Below, piece by piece: positions 8,250-18,694 of a DNA stretch of 47,381 bases. Each line of letters opens with the position of its first letter. The stretch's first letter is position 1. Both the position numbers and the translations under genes were made by a program. The DNA is taken from assembly GCA_902586905.1 (NCBI GenBank), contig CACIJH010000010.1, positions 1 through 47,381 on the forward strand. Reading direction: 5' to 3'. Below the pieces are notes generated by a model. It had not been told where the DNA came from. It was given only the letters and a program-made list of their open reading frames with translations, and searched no databases. Source of the stretch: an uncultured Bacteroidota bacterium (GTDB lineage Bacteria > Bacteroidota > Bacteroidia > Flavobacteriales > Flavobacteriaceae).

Positions 8250-9724
8250 TAAGCTTTTGCAAAAAGTACACGCTGAACAGATGGTTTTCCAGAGTAAATG
8301 CAAGTTCCATTTTCCTTATCAAAATCAAGTGGAATACAACGAATGGTTGCTTTGGTCTCTTGTTTTATCTTCATTTCCGTTTCTGTCGTTCCATCCCAAT
8401 GAGCAGCGATAAATCCTCCTTTTGACTCCAGTACTTTTTTAAAATCTTCATAAGAATCACAGCTGGTAATGTGTTGATCTCTGTGTTGAAGTGCTTTGTC
8501 AAATAGGTTGTTTTGAATTTCTTTTAGCAGCTCTTTGATATGAATTTCCAATTTGTCTTGGGATATAAAAGACTTTGTTAAATCATCTCTTCTAGCCAAT
8601 TCAACAGATCCTTTTTCAATATCTTTTGGACCAATCCCCAGTCGAATAGGAACCCCTTTGAGTTCATAATCATTGAATTTATATCCAGGTGTATGGGTAT
8701 CTCTATCGTCAAGCTTGACACGAATACCAACTGCATGCAAGCTGTCATATATTTTGGTTGCATGATCTACGACCAATTTTCTTTGCTCCTCACCTTTGAA
8801 AATCGGTACGATCACAACCTGAAATGGTGCGAGGTTTGGAGGAAGAACGAGACCCTTATCATCACTATGAGTCATGATTAAAGCACCCATCAAGCGCGTT
8901 GACACACCCCAAGAAGTTGCCCATACATGCTCAAGTTTTCCTTCTTTGTTTGCAAACTTTACGTCAAACGCCTTTGCAAAATTTTGTCCCAAAAAGTGAG
9001 CAGTACCTGCCTGTAACGCCTTTCCGTCTTGCATAAGTGCTTCGATACAGTAGGTTTCCACTGCACCTGCAAAACGCTCACTTTCTGTCTTGGTTCCCTG
9101 AATGACTGGAATACCCATAAAATCCTCAACAAATTTTGCGTAGATTTCATTCATTTGCATAGTTTCCTCAATCGCTTCTTCTTTGGTTGCGTGTGCAGTA
9201 TGCCCTTCTTGCCATAAAAATTCGGCAGTGCGTAAAAACAAACGAGTTCTCATTTCCCAGCGTACTACATTTGCCCATTGGTTCAGAAGAATTGGTAAAT
9301 CTCTATATGACTGTATCCAATTTTTGTAGGTGCTCCAGATTATGGCCTCGCTTGTGGGTCGTACAATAAGTTCTTCTTCTAGTTTTGCTTTTGGATCAAC
9401 ACGAAGTTTACCCTTGCGATCTGGATCATTTTCCAGACGATAATGCGTTACGATAGCACACTCTTTTGCAAAGCCTTCTGCGTTTTTCTCTTCGGCTTCA
9501 AATAAACTTTTTGGAACAAACAATGGGAAGTATGCATTGGAATGCCCAGAGTCTTTAAACATTTGATCGAGTTCAGCTTGCATTCGCTCCCAAATGGCAT
9601 AGCCATATGGCTTGATAATCATACAGCCGCGAACAGCCGAGTTCTCTGCTAAATCTGCCCGTACAACAAGCTCGTGGTACCACTTTGAATAATCTTGACT
9701 ACGTGTTGTTAAATTTTGCCCCAT
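8246..9724 (-). CDS. proS: Prolyl-tRNA synthetase (short, archaeal/eukaryote-like type)
   Basis: This 492-aa class II synthetase charges tRNA-Pro. The family signatures are RPTSEAIIW, motif 2 [14 protein letters not shown], and motif 3 [14 protein letters not shown]. The length and the C-terminal zinc-type extension ending in ...AKAY mark the type without the editing insertion, which is the usual form in Bacteroidota. It starts [29 protein letters not shown] box lies about 40 bp upstream on the minus strand, back to back with the promoter of the divergent lipoprotein gene. Confidence 0.95.
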   Translation of the reverse strand: MGQNLTTRSQDYSKWYHELVVRADLAENSAVRGCMIIKPYGYAIWERMQAELDQMFKDSGHSNAYFPLFVPKSLFEAEEKNAEGFAKECAIVTHYRLENDPDRKGKLRVDPKAKLEEELIVRPTSEAIIWSTYKNWIQSYRDLPILLNQWANVVRWEMRTRLFLRTAEFLWQEGHTAHATKEEAIEETMQMNEIYAKFVEDFMGIPVIQGTKTESERFAGAVETYCIEALMQDGKALQAGTAHFLGQNFAKAFDVKFANKEGKLEHVWATSWGVSTRLMGALIMTHSDDKGLVLPPNLAPFQVVIVPIFKGEEQRKLVVDHATKIYDSLHAVGIRVKLDDRDTHTPGYKFNDYELKGVPIRLGIGPKDIEKGSVELARRDDLTKSFISQDKLEIHIKELLKEIQNNLFDKALQHRDQHITSCDSYEDFKKVLESKGGFIAAHWDGTTETEMKIKQETKATIRCIPLDFDKENGTCIYSGKPSVQRVLFAKAY

Positions 9725-9762
9725 TTTTAGTTTGGCATAGAATTTGAAATATGTATTTTTAA

Positions 9763-9770
9763 CAAAGCTA
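9763..9770 (-). promoter_or_regulatory. Bacteroidota -7 box for proS
   Basis: The minus strand reads TAGCTTTG (TAnnTTTG). Two bases separate it from the opposing box TAAATTTG that serves the divergent lipoprotein gene. Confidence 0.5.
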
Positions 9771-9772
9771 AT

Positions 9773-9780
9773 TAAATTTG
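9773..9780 (+). promoter_or_regulatory. Bacteroidota -7 box for the lipoprotein-FadL pair
   Basis: TAAATTTG lies 28 bp before the ATG at 9808. A TTG inside this box would otherwise be taken as the start of the reading frame, so the box favours the downstream ATG. Confidence 0.55.
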
Positions 9781-9807
9781 AAGAGTTTAACCCGCAATTG
9801 TATCATT

Positions 9808-10818
9808 ATGAAAAATCAAGTACCTAACTATCCATTTGTCATGTTGATTTTGTTCACAGCGACATCGTTGATCTTAAGTTGCGGCTTGTTTAGCCCTGTT
9901 TCGTATTACAACGATGGGATTTATAGTGATGCGCCTCCTCCTCAAAAACAGTATACCAAAAGTTCCAATGGAAAATATTACAAAAATTATTTTGGAGAAA
10001 AAGCTGATGAATTAGCTGACAATAACCAAAATATTGTTTTAGATACTCTTGCAACAAGCCAAAGTAACAATGGAAATGCTGATATAGTAAACATCAATGT
10101 CTATGGCTATGGTTCCCATGGGGTTTATCATGATTATGATCATTTCTACTGGAATAGTTATTATTACCGTCCTTGGTGGAGACATCACAGGTATCGTTCT
10201 TGGAATTACTGGTCATATCACTATGAACCATATCATTATGGGTGGTCATATTACAATCCTTACTACTCCTATTATCCATATTATTATAACTACAATCCTT
10301 ATTATAATCACTATGGAAATTATTATAACTCCAATCCTAATCAATATGTGAGAAGTTCTGGGCGTCGTGGTGCGCCAGCGAGTGGAAACAGTAGTTTGAG
10401 AAGCAACACCTCAACTTCTGTAAATGGTCAAGGGTATAGTGTACAACGTCGAACAACCAACGGAAATATCAGTACAACGAATTATAACGTTGGAAGACGT
10501 GCATCAAATAGCATATCAAATACTACTGCTACGCAAAACACAAGTCAGCAAAACAAATCATCTGATTTTATGACGCGAGATTACTCCACAAAGAGAAATT
10601 ACAGATCGAGCTCTAATTCGAACTCTACTACCAATTCTAAATCATATTCTAAGTCCAATGAGACTTATCAATCTCGACAAAGCAGATCTTCAAATAATAA
10701 TTTTAACACTTCTAGATCGAACAATCGATATTATAGTTCTGGTAGCTCTCGGAGTACAAGAAGTTCAAGTAGCTCAAGTAGGTCCTCCTCCCGACCATCC
10801 AGTAGTGGTAGAAGATAA
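9808..10818 (+). CDS. Tyr/His-rich low-complexity lipoprotein
   Basis: The product is about 336 aa. The N-terminus MKNQVPNYPFVMLILFTATSLILSCG has a lipobox (LILSC), so it should be a lipoprotein anchored in a membrane. A central stretch (about 10140-10350) is extraordinarily rich in Tyr, His, Trp and Asn. The C-terminal third is low-complexity Ser/Arg/Asn. Such proteins recur in Flavobacteriia, where they are often annotated with unrelated names; their function is unknown. The FadL-like gene follows after 17 bp, so the two are probably cotranscribed. The composition would suit a metal-binding or cell-surface matrix role, but that is a guess. Confidence 0.7.
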   Translation: MKNQVPNYPFVMLILFTATSLILSCGLFSPVSYYNDGIYSDAPPPQKQYTKSSNGKYYKNYFGEKADELADNNQNIVLDTLATSQSNNGNADIVNINVYGYGSHGVYHDYDHFYWNSYYYRPWWRHHRYRSWNYWSYHYEPYHYGWSYYNPYYSYYPYYYNYNPYYNHYGNYYNSNPNQYVRSSGRRGAPASGNSSLRSNTSTSVNGQGYSVQRRTTNGNISTTNYNVGRRASNSISNTTATQNTSQQNKSSDFMTRDYSTKRNYRSSSNSNSTTNSKSYSKSNETYQSRQSRSSNNNFNTSRSNNRYYSSGSSRSTRSSSSSSRSSSRPSSSGRR

Positions 10819-10835
10819 ATCATAAAATAACGTCA

Positions 10836-12362
10836 ATGAAAACCCTCTCAATTCCTTTTTACACATTTCTATTGAGCTTTTGGATATTACCTGCCCAAAA
10901 TCTAGACCTCATTCACAGCATTACGCAGGAAAATCTCAGTGGTAATTCTCGTTATGAAGCCATGTCTGGTGCTTTTGGAGCATTGGGTGGTAATCTCTCA
11001 TCCATTCACATCAATCCAGCGGCTAGTGCTGTGTATAATACAAGTGAATTTGGTTTGAGTGTGTCGACACTAACAACTGAAAACAAGACCACATATTTTG
11101 GTACCTCCACACCTACACAAAACAAAAACGGAGGAATGAACCAAATAGGTGGTGTATTTGTTTTCAAGAACGACAATACTGATACAGCTTGGAAAAAAAT
11201 TGCCTTTGGATTTAATGCACAAATGCAAAATTCTTTTCATAACAATATTCAAATCAATGGCACCAACACTGAGAGAGGTTTGAACAACTACTTCCTTGAC
11301 TACGCTGCGGGAAAAGATGGTGGAGAGCTTGGTTTGAGTGATTTTGAATCAGTACGTGATGTCTATCAGTTTTTTGGAGAATCGCCCCTTCATGGGTTTG
11401 AGTATCAACAAGCTTTTTTAGGCTATCAAGCCTATATTTTTGATTACCTTCTAGATGAAAAATTGTTTGTGTCCAATGCGATATATTCTTCTGTCCAACA
11501 CAATCATTCGATCCAAACAAGTGGTGAAAACTGGTCTATGGCGTTTACTTTCTCTGGGCAATATAATGATTGGTTGTATTTGGGTGCAAACATCAATGCT
11601 TCCAACGTTGAGTATCGACAAATTACCTCAACTACAGAAACTGGATATCTTCCTGAATCTTTCTTACAAGAAACTTATTTCCAAAATGAACTTTACACAT
11701 ACGGCGGAGGGGTTTCTCTTCAGTTTGGTGCCATCGCCACGCCAAACAAAAATGTAAGATTAGGAGTAAGCTACAAGACCCCCACTTGGTATGAATTAAA
11801 TGATGAGTTTTCACAGTATCTCGAAACAAAATCGATAGATAGCGATGGAAATTCATATAATGATGTTATTGATTTGACAGATGTAATTAATGTTTATGAA
11901 AGTTACACGATCAAAACGCCGAGTGAGTTTCGTGGAAGTTTGGCATATATTTTTGGCAAACGAGGCATTTTATCTTTTGATTACTCTTTAAAGGACTACC
12001 AAAACTCACACATTGGTCCAAATGATAACAATGTATTTATTGCATTAAACAATCAAATTGATCAAAATTGGCGATCGGTATCGACCTATCGAGTTGGAGG
12101 AGAATACCGACTAGGGGGCATAAGTCTTCGCGCTGGATACCACCTTGAAGAATCTCCATACAACAATAAAAAATTGCTTGGGGATAGATCTGGTTCTTCT
12201 TATGGAATTGGATTTAATTTTAAATCTAGCGTTGTTAATTTATCTATCCTCAACAGTAGTCAAATCCGTAGTCATCAACTCTATGATACTGGGCTGACAG
12301 ATCGTGCAGATAACGACATCAATTTTAAGCAATTTACAGTAAGTTGGAACTTCAAGTTTTAA
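10836..12362 (+). CDS. OMPP1/FadL-family outer membrane transport protein
   Basis: This 508-aa protein has a signal peptide (MKTLSIPFYTFLLSFWILPAQ) and then a sequence of alternating amphipathic strands ending in FTVSWNFKF, with a terminal Phe as in outer membrane beta-barrels. The early segment RYEAMSGAFGALGGNLSSIHINPAA is the hallmark of the FadL/OMPP1/TodX group in Bacteroidota. Family members let hydrophobic molecules such as long-chain fatty acids cross the outer membrane; the actual substrate here is unknown. It follows the Tyr/His-rich lipoprotein by 17 bp. A hairpin follows the stop. Confidence 0.82.
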   Translation: MKTLSIPFYTFLLSFWILPAQNLDLIHSITQENLSGNSRYEAMSGAFGALGGNLSSIHINPAASAVYNTSEFGLSVSTLTTENKTTYFGTSTPTQNKNGGMNQIGGVFVFKNDNTDTAWKKIAFGFNAQMQNSFHNNIQINGTNTERGLNNYFLDYAAGKDGGELGLSDFESVRDVYQFFGESPLHGFEYQQAFLGYQAYIFDYLLDEKLFVSNAIYSSVQHNHSIQTSGENWSMAFTFSGQYNDWLYLGANINASNVEYRQITSTTETGYLPESFLQETYFQNELYTYGGGVSLQFGAIATPNKNVRLGVSYKTPTWYELNDEFSQYLETKSIDSDGNSYNDVIDLTDVINVYESYTIKTPSEFRGSLAYIFGKRGILSFDYSLKDYQNSHIGPNDNNVFIALNNQIDQNWRSVSTYRVGGEYRLGGISLRAGYHLEESPYNNKKLLGDRSGSSYGIGFNFKSSVVNLSILNSSQIRSHQLYDTGLTDRADNDINFKQFTVSWNFKF

Positions 12363-12363
12363 C

Positions 12364-12391
12364 AGGAATTTATTCTTTCTGAATAAATCCT
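12364..12391 (+). terminator. Hairpin after the FadL-like gene
   Basis: AGGAATTTATTC pairs with GAATAAATCCT across a five-base loop, with one bulged base. It begins just after the stop codon, but has no long T-run. It also overlaps the expected -33 region of the folE promoter. Confidence 0.45.
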
Positions 12392-12400
12392 ATAAATAAG

Positions 12401-12408
12401 TATCTTTG
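12401..12408 (+). promoter_or_regulatory. Bacteroidota -7 box for folE
   Basis: TATCTTTG is a TAnnTTTG match 8 bp before the ATG at 12417. The distance is very short, so the leader would be only a few bases, or the second in-frame ATG (12426, MKFDKLL) is used. Confidence 0.55.
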
Positions 12409-12416
12409 CAACTGAA

Positions 12417-13109
12417 ATGGATGCAATGAAATTTGATAAATTACTACAGGATTCTTTACAGGATTTTGACGCGAATGATCACCAAAGTAACTCGGCAAAC
12501 ACCCCATTGCGTGAAGATGCATTTGATCTTACTGATCAGGAAAAAATCAATCGAATTGAAAAAGATGTCTCTAATATTTTAGAAACATTAGGGATGGATA
12601 TGACTGATGACAGTCTGAGGGGAACGCCAAAGCGTGTCGCCAAAATGTTTGTTCAAGAGATTTTTGGAGGTCTTAATCCAGCAAAATCACCCAAGCTCTC
12701 CACTTTTGAAAACAAGTATAAATATGGGCATATGCTTGTAGAGAAAAACATTACCCTTTACTCGACGTGCGAGCACCATTTGTTGCCTATCGTTGGAAAA
12801 GCACATGTTGCATACATTTCGAATGGTACTGTTATTGGGCTCTCAAAAATGAATCGAATTGTCGATTTCTTTGCAAAAAGACCACAAGTACAAGAACGAC
12901 TCACTCGTCAGGTTGTGCATATGCTGCAAGGTGCCCTTGAGACAAAAGACGTTGCCTGTGTAATCGATGCCAAGCACCTATGTGTCAACTCGAGAGGAAT
13001 TCGCGATGTGGACTGCAGCACAGTCACTGCCGAATTTGGAGGAGCATTCAGCAAACCAGAAGTCAAAAAAGAATTTTTGGAGTACATTCGATTAGAAACT
13101 GCATTCTAA
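12417..13109 (+). CDS. folE: GTP cyclohydrolase I
   Basis: GTP cyclohydrolase I opens the GTP ring to make dihydroneopterin triphosphate, the first step of folate and pterin synthesis. The zinc ligands are visible: C118 and H121 in TCEHHLLP, and C189 in HLCVNSRG. The product is 230 aa; the first 40 residues are a non-conserved acidic tail, and the next ATG (12426) is an alternative start. cysS follows after 6 bp. folP, a later step of the same pathway, is far away at the window start. Confidence 0.95.
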   Translation: MDAMKFDKLLQDSLQDFDANDHQSNSANTPLREDAFDLTDQEKINRIEKDVSNILETLGMDMTDDSLRGTPKRVAKMFVQEIFGGLNPAKSPKLSTFENKYKYGHMLVEKNITLYSTCEHHLLPIVGKAHVAYISNGTVIGLSKMNRIVDFFAKRPQVQERLTRQVVHMLQGALETKDVACVIDAKHLCVNSRGIRDVDCSTVTAEFGGAFSKPEVKKEFLEYIRLETAF

Positions 13110-13115
13110 AATATC

Positions 13116-14597
13116 ATGGGCGTAAGCACAGAACAGCGTATTCAAATTTACAACTCCTTAAGCGGTTCTAAAGAAGAGTTCACACCCATTCATAATCAGA
13201 TGGTGGGGATGTATGTTTGTGGACCCACCGTTTACAACAATGTTCACCTTGGTAATTGCAGAACATTTATCTCCTTTGATATCATATTTAGATACCTCAA
13301 ACACTTGGGCTACAAAGTCAGGTATGTTCGAAATATTACAGATGCTGGTCATTTGGAAAATGATGCAGATGAAGGAGAAGATCGCATTGCAAAAAAAGCA
13401 CGAATTGAAGAGATTGAACCCATGGAAGTGGTGCAAAAATACACTGTCGATTTTCATCGAACTCTTGCCAAATTCAACACCTTACCCCCGAGTATTGAAC
13501 CCACTGCTACAGGTCATATTGTTGAACAAATTGAGCTAGTGAAGCAAATTATGGATGCAGGTTATGGGTATGAAGTCGATGGTTCTGTCTATTTTGATGT
13601 ACTAAAATTCAATGAAAGTTCAGCATACGGAAAACTGAGTGGTCGGAAGCTTGAGGATATGATTCACAACACACGGGAAACAAGTGGTCAAAGTGAAAAA
13701 CGCAATCCTCAGGACTTTGCACTATGGAAAAAAGCACAACCTGAGCACATTATGCGTTGGCCCTCCCCATGGAGTGACGGTTTTCCAGGCTGGCATTTAG
13801 AATGTACTGCGATGAGTACCAAGTACTTGGGTAATCAGTTTGATATTCATGGAGGTGGGATGGATCTTAAATTTCCACATCACGAGTGTGAAATTGCCCA
13901 AGGTGAGGCAATTTCGAACTGTTCTCCTGCAAATTATTGGATACATGCAAACATGCTTACGCTCAATGGTAAAAAAATGGCAAAGAGTACTGGAAATAAC
14001 ATATTGCCAAATGAAATATTCTCTGGAGAGAATGACATTATGGATCGTCCGTTTTCGCCTGCTGTCACACGATTTTTTATGCTTCAAGCACATTATCGGT
14101 CTGTGCTGGACATCAGCAACGATGCGATGCTTGCCTCTGAAAAAGGGTTTTCTAAACTCATGCATGGACTCTCAATTCTAGAATCACTTGCCACTGCCAA
14201 AGAAACCACTGGATTTGATGTTGCCAAATGGAAGCAGAAGTGCTATATTGCAATGAACGACGATTTTAACACGCCCATCCTTATCGCCAACTTGTTTGAC
14301 GCTGTCAAATTTGTTCAAAATGTAAATGATGGACGTGAGAGTATTACCAAAGGGGATTTAGATGAGTTAGGATCATCCCTTAACAACTTCGTACATGATG
14401 TGTTGGGACTGACACAAGAAGAGCAAAAAGTTGATCATTATCTAGAAAACTCATTAAATCTTTTGATTGAACTGCGAAATGATGCTAGAAATCGAAAAGA
14501 TTTTGCAACCTCAGATAAAATTCGCGATGAGTTGGCGAAAGCCGGCATTCTGCTGCAAGATGGTGCTCAGGAAACCACTTACACTCTGAAAAAGTGA
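13116..14597 (+). CDS. cysS: Cysteinyl-tRNA synthetase
   Basis: This 493-aa class I synthetase charges tRNA-Cys. The HIGH-type motif is HLGN at 44-47, the KMSKS-type motif is KMAKS at 287-291, and the zinc ligands are C35 (MYVCGPTV) and the WHLEC and HHECE motifs. It sits between folE (6 bp upstream) and yidD, whose start overlaps its stop by four bases (GTGA). This compact folE-cysS-yidD-lgt order suggests one transcript from the folE promoter. Confidence 0.96.
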   Translation: MGVSTEQRIQIYNSLSGSKEEFTPIHNQMVGMYVCGPTVYNNVHLGNCRTFISFDIIFRYLKHLGYKVRYVRNITDAGHLENDADEGEDRIAKKARIEEIEPMEVVQKYTVDFHRTLAKFNTLPPSIEPTATGHIVEQIELVKQIMDAGYGYEVDGSVYFDVLKFNESSAYGKLSGRKLEDMIHNTRETSGQSEKRNPQDFALWKKAQPEHIMRWPSPWSDGFPGWHLECTAMSTKYLGNQFDIHGGGMDLKFPHHECEIAQGEAISNCSPANYWIHANMLTLNGKKMAKSTGNNILPNEIFSGENDIMDRPFSPAVTRFFMLQAHYRSVLDISNDAMLASEKGFSKLMHGLSILESLATAKETTGFDVAKWKQKCYIAMNDDFNTPILIANLFDAVKFVQNVNDGRESITKGDLDELGSSLNNFVHDVLGLTQEEQKVDHYLENSLNLLIELRNDARNRKDFATSDKIRDELAKAGILLQDGAQETTYTLKK

Positions 14598-14815
14598 AAA
14601 AAATTTTGATTTTTCCTTTTTTGGTTTGTATAAAAATTTATCAAACTGCGATTTCACCTTTTTTCCCAGCAAGCTGTCGTTTCGACCCCAGTTGCTCTCA
14701 CTATGCAGCAGAGTCGCTAAAAAAATATGGGCTTGCAAAGGGCATTCGATTATCAATCAGTCGTATATCAAAATGTCATCCGTGGGGTGGCAAGGGATAT
14801 GACCCAGTACCCTAA
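14594..14815 (+). CDS. yidD: Membrane protein insertion efficiency factor YidD
   Basis: This 73-aa protein carries the YidD signature: [33 protein letters not shown] in two parts, then [13 protein letters not shown], with the three conserved cysteines. YidD helps YidC-dependent insertion of inner membrane proteins and may enter the membrane through its N-terminal amphipathic helix. It starts with GTG overlapping the cysS stop by four bases, so its translation should depend on cysS. Confidence 0.95.
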   Translation: MKKILIFPFLVCIKIYQTAISPFFPASCRFDPSCSHYAAESLKKYGLAKGIRLSISRISKCHPWGGKGYDPVP

Positions 14816-14850
14816 TCAATCAAAACAGTATATTTACAAAAATTCCAATT

Positions 14851-15678
14851 ATGATTTTATATAAGTTTGAATGGGCACCAAATGAAACCATTTTTAAAAT
14901 CGGATCGTTTGGTCTTCATTACTACAGCTTGATGTTTGTCATTGCGTTTGCTGTCGGTTTTTATATGATGAAAAAGTTCTATCAGCATGAAAAAGTATCT
15001 GAAGAATACCTCGAGCCTTTGTTTATTTTTACCATTGTTGGTACACTTCTCGGAGCTCGTTTGGGCGAGGTATTTTTTTACAATTGGGATTACTATCAAA
15101 ACAATTTGGCTGAAATTCTATTGCCCATCAAAATAACGCCTGATGGCGTGGAGTTTACTGGCTATAGAGGATTGGCGAGTCATGGTGCTGCCATTGGAAT
15201 CATCACCTCTTTGTATTTGTATCAAAGAAAATACTCTTATAGACCATTGCTTTGGGTGCTTGATCGTTTGTGTATCACAGTTGCATTTGCAGGAATTTTT
15301 ATACGAATTGGGAACTTCTTTAATTCTGAGATTGTTGGTCTTTATAGCAATAGTGATTTTGGGGTTGTTTTTCTGAACAGAGGCGAAGTATTACCACGAC
15401 ATCCTGTACAACTTTATGAGTCCTTTGGATATTTAGTTGTATTCCTCATTCTGCGTCACTTGTACTGGAACACAAACCGAAAAGACCAAACTGGTTTTCT
15501 CTTTGGTGCCTTTTTTGTTTTGCTGTTTGGCGTACGCTTCATCGCAGAATTTGTAAAAGAAAGTCAAGGAGGGTTTGAAACATCACTCGGACTTCTTTCC
15601 ACAGGACAGTGGTTGAGCATACCACTCATCCTTGTTGGTTTTTATCTGCTCAGGAGAGCCCAGTTAAAGTCAACTTAA
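14851..15678 (+). CDS. lgt: Prolipoprotein diacylglyceryl transferase
   Basis: Lgt adds diacylglycerol to the lipobox cysteine of prelipoproteins in the inner membrane. The 275-aa protein has about seven hydrophobic segments. The conserved motifs include SHGA near residue 110, RIGNFFNSEIVG from about residue 152, and HPVQLYES. It follows yidD by 35 bp. It ends one base from the convergent secDF stop. It would process the lipoproteins seen elsewhere in the window, at 9808 and 46211. Confidence 0.95.
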   Translation: MILYKFEWAPNETIFKIGSFGLHYYSLMFVIAFAVGFYMMKKFYQHEKVSEEYLEPLFIFTIVGTLLGARLGEVFFYNWDYYQNNLAEILLPIKITPDGVEFTGYRGLASHGAAIGIITSLYLYQRKYSYRPLLWVLDRLCITVAFAGIFIRIGNFFNSEIVGLYSNSDFGVVFLNRGEVLPRHPVQLYESFGYLVVFLILRHLYWNTNRKDQTGFLFGAFFVLLFGVRFIAEFVKESQGGFETSLGLLSTGQWLSIPLILVGFYLLRRAQLKST

Positions 15679-15679
15679 A

Positions 15680-18625
15680 TTATTCCTTGTTTTCTTCAAG
15701 TGATTTTTGTTTGATTGTATCAAACATAATCGGAGTTGCAATAAACATAGAAGAATAGGTACCGACGATTACACCCACGATTAAGGCAAACATAAACCCT
15801 CGAATTGCCTCACCACCAAATAGAAAAATGGCAAGCAACACAACGAGTGTTGTCAATGAGGTGTTTAATGTCCGACTCAAAGTACTGTTTAAAGCCCCAT
15901 TGACTGTTCTTTCATAAGGCCAACTGCTATGCGCCTTTGCATACTCGCGAATGCGATCAAACACAACAACTGTATCATTCAAAGAATATCCAATAACAGT
16001 GAGTATTGCAGCGATAAACGCCTGATTAATCTCCATATTGAATGGCATAAAACTATAGGTCAATGAAAAGATACCCAAGACCAACAACACATCGTGAAAA
16101 ACAGCAGCAACTGCTCCAAGTGAAAATTGCCACTTTCTGAATCTTAATAGGATGTATAAAAACACAACAATAAGCGATCCAAAAACAGCCAAGAGGGAAT
16201 TGCTTTTGATATCATCAGCAATAGTAGGACCAACCTTAATGGATGACATGATTCCCACCTGTTTTTCTTCGCTTGTGGTGACAAAGCTTTTGTAGTCTGT
16301 GCCATCTGGAAGGTATGCTTGCAATGCGCCATACATCAATTGTTGTATTTCATCATCAACAGCTTGTCCTTCGACATCTACTTTGTAGTTTGTAGTGATT
16401 TTTAACTGGTTGTCATTACCAAAAATTTTGGCTTCGCCATTACCCAAAACAGCAACAAGATCAGACTGCACTTCGGCAGAATTGATGGCTTTATCAAATC
16501 GAACTGTATAGGATCGACCACCAACAAAATCAACTCCTTGATTGAGACCATTGGTAAACAATGATATGATGGCGACGACAATCAGAAACCCAGATGTTAA
16601 ATAAGAAAATTTTCGTTTCCCCAAGAAGGTAATTGTCAGGTTTCGGAATAAGTTTTTGGTTGCAGAAGTAGAGAAATGAAGTGCTTTCTTTTTCTCTACT
16701 CGTGAGTCAACTAAAATCCTTGTGATAAATATTGCAGTAAACAACGAGGTGGCGATTCCAATCAATAAAGTTGTTGCAAATCCTTTGATCGGGCCTGTCC
16801 CAAATAGAAAGAGAATCAAAGCTGTTAAACCTGTAGTAATATTTGCATCTAGGATTGATGAAAGTGCATTTTGAAATCCATCTGATACAGATAATCTCAA
16901 TCCTTTTTCACGAGTCAGTTCTTCACGTATTCTTTCAAATATCAGTACGTTGGCATCAACAGACATACCGATGGTCAAAACAATCCCTGCAATCCCAGGT
17001 AGAGTAAGTACTGCTCCTAAACCAGCAAGAATACCAAAAATGAGTATGATATTTAATGTCAAAGCAACATCAGCATAGAGACCAGCTCTACCATAGTAAA
17101 ACATCATCCATACCAAAACAAGCAACAATGCAATCACAAACGAATTGATACCACTCTCAATCGCTTCTGCGCCTAAAGATGGGCCGATAATTTCAGATTG
17201 AATAATTTCTGCTGCTGCAGGAAGTTTACCTGCACGAAGAACGTTTGCTAAGTCTGTCGCCTCATTGACTGTAAACTGACCCGAAATCTCCGAGCGACCA
17301 CCAGAGATCGCTCCTTTCGAAACACCTGGTGCTGAATAAACCAAATTGTCTAAAACAATAGCGATATTCCCATTTTCACGAAAAGCCTTGCCAGTCATTT
17401 CTTCCCAAGCACGAGCACCTTTGGCATTCATTTGCATACTCACTGCTGGAGAGTTGAACTGGTCATAAGTGCTTCTTGCATCAACAATAACACTACCACC
17501 CAATGGAGGTGTATTTGTTCGGTTGGATCGAATTGCATAAAGGTCGATTAGCTCAGAATTTGGATCACTTTTACTCCAAAGGAATTTTGTGAATCTCAAT
17601 TCAGCTGGTAACAAACCTCTAACTTCAGATCTTTTCAGATAGGAGTCGAAGGTTGTTTTGTCTTTTTCGGCAATACGTACAAGAACTGGTCCAGGAAAAT
17701 CGATATCGACAACGAGATCAAAAATGGGATTTTGAACAACCGAGATCGAATCTTGTTGCGCTTCAATATCAGCCAATAAATCATCGATTTCTGAATTGTC
17801 GTCTTGTGGTTTTTCTGGAGATTCTTGAACAACTGTCTGCTTCAAAACCTCATTGGCTTGAAATAGAAAAGAGGTCAATTTATCTTTTGATTCGGTTTCC
17901 CAAAACTCAAGCTGAGCTGTGCTTTGTAAGAGGTTTTTTACACGATCGATGTCTCTTGCGCCAGGGAGTTCCACCAAAATCCGACCTGAATTCCCAAGGC
18001 GTTGGATATTTGGTTGAGTAACACCAAACTTATCAATACGCTTACGTAAAACTTCAAAAGCCGAGACAATAGACTCATCAATTTTTGTACGAATAATAGG
18101 CTTCACCTCATCATCAGTCATGTCAATTTGGATATCGTCACTCAAGGTACGATTTGCAAATATGCTTGGACTTGCAAGGTTTTGATCGCCCTTAAGTTCA
18201 TCAAAGGCAATGAAGAAGCTCTCTACATAGCTATCATCAGATGATTTTTGGAGTTCATCTGCTTGTGCAAGTGACTGATTAAAAAGAGGACTGCGTGTAT
18301 TTTCAGCCAATCCCTTAAGAATGTCCTTCACAGAAATTTGCAAAATAACGTTGATCCCCCCTTTGAGGTCAAGACCTTTGTTGAGCTCTCTCATTTTGGC
18401 ATTTGCATACCCAAAATGCTGACCAGTCGAAACAGAATCAATATACTGACGTTCTGCTGCGTTGAGAGCATCAAAGTAATCTGTGCTGTCCTCATCGATT
18501 TTTTCCAAGGCGTATGCGCGAGCATTATCCTCTGTGCGATTTACAATAAAGGTGAAAGAAAGTTGGTAAATACTCACCAACACAAATAATACGGCAAATA
18601 ATTTAACCAGTCCGTTATTTTGCAT
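15680..18625 (-). CDS. secDF: Fused protein translocase subunit SecDF
   Basis: SecD and SecF are fused in one 981-aa chain, the usual arrangement in Bacteroidota. SecDF uses the proton gradient to pull exported proteins through SecYEG. The SecD half has an N-terminal helix, the motif LDLKGGINVILQI, a large periplasmic part with a non-conserved Gln/Asp-rich insert (around 17740-17850), and a six-helix block with GMSVDANVLIFERIREE. The SecF half starts near residue 690 with QGVDFVGGRSYTVRF and holds a second block with IGYSLNDTVVVFDRIRE. It follows mdh by 69 bp, with its own TATATTTG box. Confidence 0.96.
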   Translation of the reverse strand: MQNNGLVKLFAVLFVLVSIYQLSFTFIVNRTEDNARAYALEKIDEDSTDYFDALNAAERQYIDSVSTGQHFGYANAKMRELNKGLDLKGGINVILQISVKDILKGLAENTRSPLFNQSLAQADELQKSSDDSYVESFFIAFDELKGDQNLASPSIFANRTLSDDIQIDMTDDEVKPIIRTKIDESIVSAFEVLRKRIDKFGVTQPNIQRLGNSGRILVELPGARDIDRVKNLLQSTAQLEFWETESKDKLTSFLFQANEVLKQTVVQESPEKPQDDNSEIDDLLADIEAQQDSISVVQNPIFDLVVDIDFPGPVLVRIAEKDKTTFDSYLKRSEVRGLLPAELRFTKFLWSKSDPNSELIDLYAIRSNRTNTPPLGGSVIVDARSTYDQFNSPAVSMQMNAKGARAWEEMTGKAFRENGNIAIVLDNLVYSAPGVSKGAISGGRSEISGQFTVNEATDLANVLRAGKLPAAAEIIQSEIIGPSLGAEAIESGINSFVIALLLVLVWMMFYYGRAGLYADVALTLNIILIFGILAGLGAVLTLPGIAGIVLTIGMSVDANVLIFERIREELTREKGLRLSVSDGFQNALSSILDANITTGLTALILFLFGTGPIKGFATTLLIGIATSLFTAIFITRILVDSRVEKKKALHFSTSATKNLFRNLTITFLGKRKFSYLTSGFLIVVAIISLFTNGLNQGVDFVGGRSYTVRFDKAINSAEVQSDLVAVLGNGEAKIFGNDNQLKITTNYKVDVEGQAVDDEIQQLMYGALQAYLPDGTDYKSFVTTSEEKQVGIMSSIKVGPTIADDIKSNSLLAVFGSLIVVFLYILLRFRKWQFSLGAVAAVFHDVLLVLGIFSLTYSFMPFNMEINQAFIAAILTVIGYSLNDTVVVFDRIREYAKAHSSWPYERTVNGALNSTLSRTLNTSLTTLVVLLAIFLFGGEAIRGFMFALIVGVIVGTYSSMFIATPIMFDTIKQKSLEENKE

Positions 18626-18652
18626 GATAGTTTGTTTTAATCAAAAAGCAAG

Positions 18653-18660
18653 CAAATATA
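18653..18660 (-). promoter_or_regulatory. Bacteroidota -7 box for secDF
   Basis: The minus strand reads TATATTTG (TAnnTTTG), 28 bp before the secDF start. Confidence 0.55.
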
Positions 18661-18694
18661 ATGCTTACTTCTGATATCTATAATTGATTTTTTA

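Noticed and set aside
10240-10350. CRISPR-like or tandem DNA repeat
   Set aside because: The repetition is codon-level low complexity with no fixed repeat unit or spacers. I saw no CRISPR array elsewhere in the window.
10094-10351. Two open frames (one per strand) inside the Tyr/His-rich lipoprotein gene
   Set aside because: They arise from the TAT/CAT-rich repeats of the real gene and have the composition of shifted low-complexity sequence.
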